Position numbers and translations under genes: made by a program
Shown: in pieces, positions 54,470 through 61,476 of the stretch
Layout: the number at the start of each line of letters is the position of its first letter
Numbering within the stretch: position 1 is the first letter of the stretch
Origin: Cyanobacteria bacterium FACHB-471
Lineage (GTDB): Bacteria; Cyanobacteriota; Cyanobacteriia; Elainellales; Elainellaceae
NCBI GenBank assembly: GCA_014695345.1
Contig: JACJOC010000044.1
Coordinates: forward strand, 62,001-126,000
Reading direction: 5' to 3'
DNA length: 64,000 nucleotides
Notes under the pieces: generated by a model
Database searches by the model: none
Seen by the model: the letters and a program-made list of their open reading frames with translations, nothing else
What the model was told of the DNA's origin: nothing

Positions 54470-55219
54470 CTAGGCGATCGCGCGGTTAAGCCATTCCTCA
54501 AAGTGTGTCGAACCGATGAGCGAGTTACCCTGCGGAACGAGCTGATCGTTCAACGCTGCACCAAAATAACGGGCGTGGCTGTCTACAACCACCTGACGTG
54601 AGTCGTGAGTTGCGCTTAGGAATTGGTGGATGATTTCCTCAAAACGGAACCGATCTGGACCTGCTAGATCGATAATGCTGTTGGCTGGTGCTCCCAGTGT
54701 GATATCCACCAGCGCGTCAGCAACGTCCTCTGACAGGATAGGTTGGATAAAGGCAGGAGGCAGGTGGACTGTTTGCCCATCCGTGGGAAATTGAGCAATG
54801 ATCGTCTCGATGAACTCAAAGAACTGCGTAGCGCGGACGATTGTATAGGGGATTCCTGCGGACTGGATCAACTTTTCCTGAGCGACTTTCGCACGCATAT
54901 AGCCGCTATCGGGAATGCGATCGGCACCCACGATCGACACCACAACGTGATGAGCTACACCTGCGGCTGCCTCTGCTGCCAGCAGGTTCCGGGTTGACTT
55001 CTCGAAGAACTCTAATACCGCCGCATCCTCAAAGGAGGGCGAATTCGTCACATCAACAACAACTTGAGCACCCGCCAACGCCTCAGCCAGTCCCTCACCT
55101 GTAACCGCGTTGATACCTAAAGAAGGGGATGCTGCGATCGCCTCATGCCCAAGTTTCTGTAGCTTGCTCACAAGCTTCTTGCCAATCAGCCCACTGCCAC
55201 CAATAACAACAATTTTCAT
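54470..55219 (-). CDS. NAD(P)-binding NmrA-type protein
   Basis: A 249-residue atypical SDR with a clean start MKIVVIGGSGLIGKKLVS. The YxxxK-like motif is YMRAKVAQEKLI and the binding residues GADRIPDSG follow. Members reduce small ketones or bind NADPH as sensors; the group is often found near redox genes. It is the gene after the cupin in transcription order reversed, 50 bases apart, so probably in one unit. Confidence 0.82.
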   Translation of the reverse strand: MKIVVIGGSGLIGKKLVSKLQKLGHEAIAASPSLGINAVTGEGLAEALAGAQVVVDVTNSPSFEDAAVLEFFEKSTRNLLAAEAAAGVAHHVVVSIVGADRIPDSGYMRAKVAQEKLIQSAGIPYTIVRATQFFEFIETIIAQFPTDGQTVHLPPAFIQPILSEDVADALVDITLGAPANSIIDLAGPDRFRFEEIIHQFLSATHDSRQVVVDSHARYFGAALNDQLVPQGNSLIGSTHFEEWLNRAIA

Positions 55220-55288
55220 GACAACACCTTTGATAACTTAATGCGATGAAACCATGCTGCTTACGCAAGTTGAAATGCTCTACTTTGT

Positions 55289-55873
55289 TTAGACAGGAGA
55301 ATTGAGTTTGGCAGTCACCGTTGCGAGTTTGCGACCAAGTTGCAGGATGCTTGTCTGTTGGGCTTCATCCTTCAAATTGCCATTCTCATCAAACGCTTGA
55401 TACGCGCTGCTAATTGCCTGCTGATCTGGCAACACTAAAACCCCAATGTTGCCAAGAATGGAACGGACATGAACTAATCCTCGTAAGCCTCCCAAAGCTC
55501 CCGGGGACGCACTCATTAACACCGTAACCTTTTCTGCAAAACACGCCAATGGAGGTTCGCCCGGTTCAGAACGTGAAGCCCAATCGATCGCATTTTTTAG
55601 CAGCGGAGTGATCGAACTGTTGTATTCTGGGCTGGCAATCAGGAATCCCTGATGCGCTTTCATTAGAGCCTTGAGTTTGAGGACATTCTCCGGCAGTCCC
55701 TCAGCCTCCTCTAAATCGCCATCATAGAGTGGTATGGGCAGATCGCGGAAATCCAGGTAGGTCACTTCTGCACCCGCAGCTTTAGCGCCTTCAACGGCAA
55801 TTTTAACCAGTTTTTTATTAATAGAATCTTGGCGAGCACTTCCGGCAAAAGCAAGAATTTTGGCAGCGGTCAT
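55289..55873 (-). CDS. NADPH-dependent FMN reductase
   Basis: A 194-residue flavodoxin-like reductase. The FMN phosphate loop is FAGSARQDSINKKL and the second motif is SPEYNSSITPLLKNAIDW; these are typical of the ArsH/chromate/azo-reductase-like group. It uses NADPH to reduce FMN or quinones and aromatics. The ribosome site AAGGAGAAATTC lies just before the ATG. It lies between two NAD(P)-binding protein genes. Confidence 0.87.
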   Translation of the reverse strand: MTAAKILAFAGSARQDSINKKLVKIAVEGAKAAGAEVTYLDFRDLPIPLYDGDLEEAEGLPENVLKLKALMKAHQGFLIASPEYNSSITPLLKNAIDWASRSEPGEPPLACFAEKVTVLMSASPGALGGLRGLVHVRSILGNIGVLVLPDQQAISSAYQAFDENGNLKDEAQQTSILQLGRKLATVTAKLNSPV

Positions 55874-55999
55874 GAATTTCTCCTTTCCTTCGAGTTTTCA
55901 CATAATGAGTCTGTGGTTGCTGAGTTTTGAGCCATTCGGTTAAAACCGTAGAGAGAAACTTATATTGCTTTCTCTGATGGCTGAATCGTTCTCAATGGG

Positions 56000-56941
56000 T
56001 TAACTAGCATGAGTTACAGCAGTCTCAACCACCCATTCCAACGGCCGCGGTTGAAAATCCAATTCACGTTTTGCCTTGGCATTCGAGGCACCTCGCATTT
56101 GAGTCTGGTAGTAAACAATATCCGTACCACCCTCCAATTTGAGAGCATCTTCAACCGATACTCGTGGCAGGGGTGGAGCATTCAGTGATCGAGCAAACGC
56201 GGGGAGCCAGTCGCGCACTGCTAAAGGCTGATCATCCACAATCAGATAAACCCCAGGATTGCCTTGCTCTGCAGCTGCAACAGTGGCGATCGCTGCATCC
56301 TCAATGTGTAACCACGACCAGACGCCATCCCCATTACCCACAATTGGAAACTGTTGCTGCCGCACCTGTTGCGCTACATCACCATCCGGGTTGAACCAGG
56401 TGCCGGGTCCGTAGAAGAAACCATAACGTAAAGCGATTCCTTCTAGATCAGGCGTTTGGAGCAAACGACGTTCAGTGTCAAGGACGAGACGAGCATCGGC
56501 GGCAACGGCAGGGGAGGCATCAACCGATAACGGGGTTTCCTCATCTGCCAATCCAGCACCGGGAATTCCCCAGAAGGCCATCGACTGTTTCAGGAAACGG
56601 CGCACCCCTGCTGCCTTTGCTGCTGCCAGCACATTGGCACTGCCTTCCGAGCGAATGCGCGTATTTAGAGCCGCTGTCGCATTCATGGATTCGCGAGTGT
56701 AAGTTCTGGGTAGAGCGGTGAGTTGTTCAATCACTACGTCTGGTTTAGCTTGGGCGATCGCTGCTTTGACTGAATCTGGATCGAATACATCGGCGATCGC
56801 CGGTTCGATTCCTTGTGCCGCTAAGGACTGTGCTCTTTCTGGGGTGCGGGTCAGCGCGACAACATTGTGTCCTCTGGCAAGTAATTGGTCGAGCGTTGGG
56901 CGACCGATCGCTCCTGTTCCCCCGGCAACAAAAACCTTCAT
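56000..56941 (-). CDS. NAD-dependent epimerase/dehydratase-type protein
   Basis: A 313-residue extended-type SDR with MKVFVAGGTGAIGRPTLDQL as cofactor start. ATG 56941 follows GGAGGATTTACAG; an upstream TTG adds five residues. The YxxxK is not at the classical place. It is similar to proteins annotated as NAD(P)-dependent epimerases without sugar substrate. It is the first of a run that includes the FMN reductase. Confidence 0.82.
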   Translation of the reverse strand: MKVFVAGGTGAIGRPTLDQLLARGHNVVALTRTPERAQSLAAQGIEPAIADVFDPDSVKAAIAQAKPDVVIEQLTALPRTYTRESMNATAALNTRIRSEGSANVLAAAKAAGVRRFLKQSMAFWGIPGAGLADEETPLSVDASPAVAADARLVLDTERRLLQTPDLEGIALRYGFFYGPGTWFNPDGDVAQQVRQQQFPIVGNGDGVWSWLHIEDAAIATVAAAEQGNPGVYLIVDDQPLAVRDWLPAFARSLNAPPLPRVSVEDALKLEGGTDIVYYQTQMRGASNAKAKRELDFQPRPLEWVVETAVTHAS

Positions 56942-57129
56942 CTGTAAATCCTCCAAAACGGGTTGGCTAGTACAGCACTACATCGCGTTGATAGCGGAAG
57001 GGGTAGAAGGGTAAGGGGGTAGAAGGGATGATAAGTAGCTCCACCACCACTCCTCTACTTCTCCACCCACTTCCTTGTCATCATCTCTGTCGTGAACTTT
57101 GCTTCTGTCCTTATGCGATCAATATCCTG

Positions 57130-57597
57130 TTACCGTCCGGGAAGCCGCACCCTGACCTCTTGAAGTATCCAACCATTGCCGTCTGGATCACTGAACGAGG
57201 CGTAGGAGGCATAATCGCCACGCTTTGGATCGGGACCCGGTACTCGTCCCTCGGTGCCGGCGTGGTGGAAGATCCCGTCGATGTCGTGAAATACTTCACT
57301 CACCTCCACACCCCGCTCAACGAGTTCGGCACGGGCCGCTTCGATGTCGTAAACGATAAGATACAAGCCTTGAACTGAGCCTGGCTCGGCTAACGATACC
57401 CCTTTCCCGAAGATGATCGAGGCTTGTGATTCAGGTGGGGTAAATTGCACGACTCGGAAACCATTCTCGCCAGGGAAGTCGGCATCGAGTCGCCATCCCA
57501 ACGTTTTGTAGAAGTCTTTGGAGCGATCGACATCGGCAACAGGTATCACCACAACTTCGAGTTTCATGGCTTGGCTGGTTACAGGATTGTTACTCAT
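57130..57597 (-). CDS. VOC-family protein, single domain
   Basis: A 155-residue protein, paralogue of the VOC protein at 48908: MKLEVVVIPVADVDRSKDFY, then IIFGKGVSLAEPGSVQGL and FSDPDGNGWILQEV. It lacks the C-terminal extension of that protein. The start has AGGAGAACAAG before the ATG as in the paralogue, and the promoter region is nearly the same. The role may be glyoxalase-like or binding. Confidence 0.85.
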   Translation of the reverse strand: MSNNPVTSQAMKLEVVVIPVADVDRSKDFYKTLGWRLDADFPGENGFRVVQFTPPESQASIIFGKGVSLAEPGSVQGLYLIVYDIEAARAELVERGVEVSEVFHDIDGIFHHAGTEGRVPGPDPKRGDYASYASFSDPDGNGWILQEVRVRLPGR

Positions 57598-57642
57598 CTT
57601 GTTCTCCTTTAGATTGGTGGATTTGTTGTTCAGATTCGTTAC

Positions 57643-57720
57643 TTTTCATTCTTCAGCGATCGCTCCATCCAAGCCACTCAAGTTCTTTGAGTTAAGATGC
57701 AACTTAATTATTTGAATTAG
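57643..57720 (-). promoter_or_regulatory. Shared promoter module, copy D (upstream of VOC gene 57130)
   Basis: Contains ACTCAA-GTTCT-TTGAGT at 57676-57692, full HIP1 and TTTTCATTCTTCAG. Order and spacing match copies A to C. Confidence 0.6.
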
Positions 57721-57839
57721 AGGAAAGCAGCAGAAAGTGAGCCAGAAGCATATACCTGACAGGCTTCAGGAGAAAATTGCATTATTCACTGATTGAGCAG
57801 CACACTGATGATCCGGCTGATGTCTAACTCATTGCGCTC

Positions 57840-58409
57840 TCATGGTTTCCCTCGACTTATTGCGTTGATAATCGCTGTAATTAACTGCTCTACATTCCAG
57901 CGATCGCTATACAGAATTCCATTAACAAACAAAGCAGGTGCAGCCTTTACTCCACTTTGATGCCCACCTTCGCTATCTGCGTTGATACGAGCGATATGCA
58001 CTTTTCTAGATAAATCCTGCAAAAATCGAGAACCATCAAGTCCCAGGTAATTTGCATATTCCACGAGGTATCCGTCCTCTAGCGCTTGTTGATGGATAAA
58101 GAGTACCTCATGCATCTGCCAAAACTGACCTTGCACTGCTGCTGCTTCCGCTGCTTCCGCTGCCCGTTGAGCGTGAGGATGAATCAGTATCTGAGGAAAA
58201 TGACGAAAGATAAAACACACATCATTCTCCTGGCAAGAACAACTTAATTGTTGTTGAGCAGCTTTAATCAACCGGTAGACGTTTGCACTTTGAAAACATT
58301 CATAATCTCCATACATGACGAGTACAGCACTGGCATTTGGCACACCCCGAATGTGATCCTGCATCAAAGGCGGGACAAACAAGGAATGTTGCTCACGGGC
58401 ATTAGCCAT
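57840..58409 (-). CDS. DsbA-like protein with CXXS site
   Basis: A 189-residue paralogue of the protein at 3441. The usual CPQC is replaced by CFQS (Cys38, Ser41), so only one active-site Cys remains; the cis-Pro loop AAPALFVNGILY is kept. Such monothiol forms can act in isomerisation or glutathione-mixed disulphides, or be inactive. Two more Cys at about 55-60 (LSCSCQENDVC) could give another pair. There is no signal peptide. It is the gene after the response regulator on the minus strand, 200 bases away. Confidence 0.85.
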   Translation of the reverse strand: MANAREQHSLFVPPLMQDHIRGVPNASAVLVMYGDYECFQSANVYRLIKAAQQQLSCSCQENDVCFIFRHFPQILIHPHAQRAAEAAEAAAVQGQFWQMHEVLFIHQQALEDGYLVEYANYLGLDGSRFLQDLSRKVHIARINADSEGGHQSGVKAAPALFVNGILYSDRWNVEQLITAIINAISRGKP

Positions 58410-58611
58410 CTTTCAAACCTGCCAAGCAAACTTAAACCCTGCAACTAAATTGCTGTTACCGTTTGCATGGATTCAATATAAATAAATAGTTTTTGTGTGT
58501 CGTCCACTCAGAGTCCACAGTTTTGCACAACCCGGGGATGCACGAGGTACCTATTAAAAGTAGACCATCGACTCCGACTAAAGTCGGAATCTAATTTTCT
58601 TAAAGTACAAT

Positions 58612-59271
58612 CTATAAACTGACAAGCCCGCGTTTGACACCAACAATGACGGCTTGAATGCGATCGCTCACTCCCAGCTTGTTTAAAATACGAGTCACAT
58701 GAGATTTGACAGTGCTTTCACCAATATTTAAAGCAGCTCCAATGTCGTGATTACTCAATCCCTGCGCCATCAAACGAAACACTTCTAGCTCTCGATCGCT
58801 GAGTACTGGGTTGTTCATCCGCTCTACTAGCTTGCTTGCCACAGTCGAAGAAACGTACTGCCTACCACTATGAACCATCCGGATCGCATTCAAAAGTTCA
58901 TTGGGTTTTACATCTTTAAGCAGATAGCCCTGAGCACCTGCCTGTAACCCTCGATAAATATCTTCATCACCATCATAGGTGGTTAGCACAATAATTTGAG
59001 CTGACTTAAACTCAGCACGAATCGCAGTAATGGCTTCAACCCCTCCCATTCCTGGCATTCGTAAATCCATCAGTGTGATATCAGGCTGATGTTCACGATA
59101 CAGGGCGATCGCCTGCTGCCCGTTCTCTGCTTGAGCAACCACTACCATTTCTGGATCATAGTTAATGATGTTTGCCAATCCTTCTGTAACGAGGGAGTGG
59201 TCGTCGACAATCAGAACCCGAATTGGGGGTGTGGGGTGTGGGGTGTGGGGTGTGGGGTGTGAAGAAGTCAT
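58612..59271 (-). CDS. NarL/LuxR-type response regulator
   Basis: A 219-residue regulator from the ATG 59271. The receiver domain starts at IRVLIVDDHSLVTEG, with the phospho-acceptor Asp in DITLMDLRMPG and Lys in LLKDVKP. The HTH is NHDIGAALNIGESTVKSHVTRIL. Between ATG and receiver lie residues HPTPHTPHPTPP encoded by a 5-copy heptamer repeat; no other start codon lies between the repeat and the receiver. A longer in-frame start at 59439 would fuse a four-helix-bundle remnant in front. No sensor kinase is adjacent on this strand; the kinase at 61477 is 2 kb away. Confidence 0.85.
   Translation of the reverse strand: MTSSHPTPHTPHPTPPIRVLIVDDHSLVTEGLANIINYDPEMVVVAQAENGQQAIALYREHQPDITLMDLRMPGMGGVEAITAIRAEFKSAQIIVLTTYDGDEDIYRGLQAGAQGYLLKDVKPNELLNAIRMVHSGRQYVSSTVASKLVERMNNPVLSDRELEVFRLMAQGLSNHDIGAALNIGESTVKSHVTRILNKLGVSDRIQAVIVGVKRGLVSL
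59226..59260. repeat. Five tandem GGGGTGT heptamers in the regulator coding start
   Basis: Five perfect 7-base units. Because 7 is not a multiple of 3, one unit more or less would shift the reading frame between the ATG at 59271 and the receiver domain. Heptamer tandem repeats (STRR) are common in cyanobacterial spacers, but this one is inside the coding part. Confidence 0.8.
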
Positions 59272-59313
59272 CGGAGCATAGGGTGTGTGGCGTGGAGAAG
59301 TCAGTTGTCTATC

Positions 59314-59390
59314 CAAAGTTTCTAGTTCTTTGAGGCTTCCATTGGCAATACCGAAGAACTGAAGATACTCCTTACGATGATCCCGTCTAT
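59314..59390 (-). pseudogene. Fragment of a four-helix-bundle (23S rRNA intervening sequence type) protein
   Basis: In frame with the regulator, the DNA encodes HRKEYLQFFGIANGSLKELET near 59320-59390, a close match to the centre of four-helix-bundle proteins of the 23S-intervening-sequence (S23) family. The family's start and end are missing. It joins through short linker and repeat DNA to the regulator start. Confidence 0.6.
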
Positions 59391-59505
59391 ACTCCACACC
59401 AATTCTACGCTCAATCAATGGAAGTAATTCAACGAACACAAAAGCTCACTCTCACTGTTCGCTCACCCTTGCCGCATTAAGCCCGCTCTATTCTGCTCTG
59501 ATTCA

Positions 59506-59733
59506 TCAATTTTCAGATGCCTCAAGCCGTTGCCCCCACTTCTTCACAAGCTCTGCTGCCACTTCAACCATACGATCTTCAAAGGTGTTGAGATAAACTT
59601 CAAAGGATGCCAGTTGAGGATCAGCTTTTAACCGAGACAAAATCTCATTGGTTGGGTGGTCTATCGGGTAGTGAGCATTCAGTGCTTCCAGCAATGCAAC
59701 TTGAAAAGCTAATAAATCTTGATGAGTTTCCAT
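59506..59733 (-). CDS. Small partner protein downstream of the MNIO enzyme
   Basis: A 75-residue mostly helical acidic protein (METHQDLLAFQVALLEALNAHY...). The ATG at 59733 lies 11 bases past the MNIO stop with GGAGG between, so it is coupled to it. I recognise no family; the size is far below the partner proteins of bufferin and TglI-type systems. It may bind the precursor or the enzyme, or be unrelated. No Cys is present. Confidence 0.65.
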   Translation of the reverse strand: METHQDLLAFQVALLEALNAHYPIDHPTNEILSRLKADPQLASFEVYLNTFEDRMVEVAAELVKKWGQRLEASEN

Positions 59734-59743
59734 GAGCCCTCCA

Positions 59744-60625
59744 TTAGCCGCAGCGCTTAACAATTTGTTTAATTCGATTGAAGTCCTGGCGAAACTGCTC
59801 AATCTCTGGTTCACTGTTGAGGGTATGCCCCAGTCTCTCAAGAATCACAGCTTTGACATTAGTGCATTGCTTCAGAACGATCGCTAGCAGATCAAACACA
59901 GCTTCGGGAACCGCCCCATCATGTGTATCTCGTCGTACCAGATTTGAATCAGGAGTTGTTCGGCTCCAAGAACCACCGGAAAGATGCAATTCTCGCACGC
60001 GAGCGAGTGGGTAACTTGCCAGGAGTTCAGGAATTGATAGCTGAAAGTTGTGAATTTGGCAAAAAAGATTGTGCAAATCTAGAAGCAAGAACCCATCTAC
60101 AGGTTCCAGTAATTCAGTAATGAATTTTCCCTGATCTGCAACATCTTTTTGTCCAAACGCAAACGCTAAATTTTCAAGTCCAACGGGGACTTTGGCAGCA
60201 TCGGCTAATCGCTGGAGGCGATCGCGACCCAAGCTCACTGCATCCGGCGTATAGGGCATGGGCAGCGGTGCGCTTCGAGCAAAATTGCCTGCCGACATCC
60301 AGCCAAAATGCTCTGAAATGTGGACATAGCGATGCCGTGAGCATTCTGCCTGAAACTGCTTTAACCAGCGCATTTGGCGATCGCTCCACTCTGCCGACAG
60401 CAAGGAATAGGTCACACCATGACCCAACAGGCGATCGCGCTGGCTATAAAAATCAATCAGTTCACTTGCCCAGGAAGGAATTGTGTCTTCCCAACCTGCA
60501 TCAAAACTCCATTCCAACACTTCAACCTCTCCCTGCTCAAACAGAGGGCGAGTGGCTGTAAAGAAATGGGGGTCTGTCATCAAAGACAGACCCACCCAGG
60601 GCAAGTTTTGCTTCCGCTTAAACAT
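59744..60625 (-). CDS. DUF692/MNIO-family enzyme (RiPP-modifying type)
   Basis: A 293-residue TIM-barrel protein of the DUF692 family, multinuclear non-heme iron oxidative enzymes that modify Cys or nearby residues in peptides (MbnB, TglH, BufB). Family ligand motifs are in order: HGVTYS, ISEHFGW, GLENLAF, LLLDLHNLF, RELHLSGG, DTHDGAV and ILERLG. ATG 60625 is chosen; TTG 60649 adds eight residues. The preceding small Cys-tailed gene ends 34 bases earlier and the partner starts 11 bases later, so all three form one operon. It is probably cytoplasmic. Which Cys it acts on is inferred. Confidence 0.85.
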   Translation of the reverse strand: MFKRKQNLPWVGLSLMTDPHFFTATRPLFEQGEVEVLEWSFDAGWEDTIPSWASELIDFYSQRDRLLGHGVTYSLLSAEWSDRQMRWLKQFQAECSRHRYVHISEHFGWMSAGNFARSAPLPMPYTPDAVSLGRDRLQRLADAAKVPVGLENLAFAFGQKDVADQGKFITELLEPVDGFLLLDLHNLFCQIHNFQLSIPELLASYPLARVRELHLSGGSWSRTTPDSNLVRRDTHDGAVPEAVFDLLAIVLKQCTNVKAVILERLGHTLNSEPEIEQFRQDFNRIKQIVKRCG

Positions 60626-60658
60626 AAGTGATGTGCAGTGATCCTTCAATCCATTCGA

Positions 60659-60892
60659 CTAACCCATTCCGCAGGCAAGACAGGGCGAAGGAGGATTTGG
60701 TGTAGTGGACTGTTCTGTTTGAAGATCAGGTTGGGGATCTGATGGCAGCTCCGATAGAGTAACTGGCTGAAGTTGACTAGAATCAAACTGAACTTGAAAG
60801 TTTGGGCTTTGTTCTTTTGCCATGAGGGCAGCATTTAATCCAGCAATCAGGCTCAAAACAAAAGAAGCAGCGATCGTCAATAGCTTATTCAT
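60659..60892 (-). CDS. Candidate MNIO substrate: exported peptide with C-terminal PCLACGMG
   Basis: A 77-residue protein. Residues 1-25 form a Sec-type signal (MNKLLTIAASFVLSLIAGLN), then an acidic Gln/Pro/Thr-rich linker without Cys, ending in PSPCLACGMG. Only two Cys exist, at the very end, as expected for a small MNIO target. The ribosome site AAGGATCATTCC is good. Signal-bearing precursors are typical for bufferin-type MNIO systems; the short CxxCGMG tail is unlike the bufferin cores I know. Its direct position before the enzyme gene supports the pairing. Confidence 0.7.
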   Translation of the reverse strand: MNKLLTIAASFVLSLIAGLNAALMAKEQSPNFQVQFDSSQLQPVTLSELPSDPQPDLQTEQSTTPNPPSPCLACGMG

Positions 60893-60963
60893 GGAATGAT
60901 CCTTTTCATGAAATGACGCAATCAGACAAACAGAAACTCAAATCAACCCACCTTGAATAGGGT

Positions 60964-61143
60964 CTAGTTCATTTGAACTTCTGTTGGCTTGTAGACTAAT
61001 CTAGCCTCATCCTTGCCCACTGGCGATCGCGTTTCACTTTTTGAACTCTTTGCCCTCAATGTTCCCGAAAGCAGGACAACAAAACCTGGATTGAGAGACG
61101 CTGTCCTCCTTGTCACCTCCTGCGCTGGTCTTTTCAGCATCAT
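60964..61143 (-). CDS. Small basic protein at the start of the MNIO operon
   Basis: A 59-residue basic protein from ATG 61143, with GGAG eight bases before it. It has a short hydrophobic patch (LNPGFVVLLSG) and otherwise charged residues. No Cys. It is 70 bases upstream of the candidate precursor on the same strand. I recognise no family, and it may be a non-coding stretch. Confidence 0.35.
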   Translation of the reverse strand: MMLKRPAQEVTRRTASLNPGFVVLLSGTLRAKSSKSETRSPVGKDEARLVYKPTEVQMN

Positions 61144-61476
61144 ATTATCGCTCCAATCCCGCTGACAAATGTCTCTTGTGGTGCTCAAAGTCTTAAACCC
61201 ATCATCGGTGACACAACCCTACGTGTTGAGAAGAGTAACCAAATGGGCATCCTTGAGAACGAAGGTCGCTTTACCGCAATTTTAAATCCGCTTATCAAAA
61301 TGGAAAAATCTATGAAAGTCATGAAGAACAAATACTCAAGACAATTTTCTGATTGATAGCTGCAAACTACACCTTTAAGGAAGTTTTAGCAATTTTTTGC
61401 TTTAAGGAGCGACAAGTACTGTTCATACTCAACCTGTAAGTAGTAAGTATTTCTGTTTGTCAACCATGATTAGGAT
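61144..61476. other. Divergent intergenic region before the kinase gene
   Basis: AT-rich spacer between the minus-strand MNIO operon and the plus-strand kinase, so it carries both promoters. No clear operator or RNA was recognised. Confidence 0.4.
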
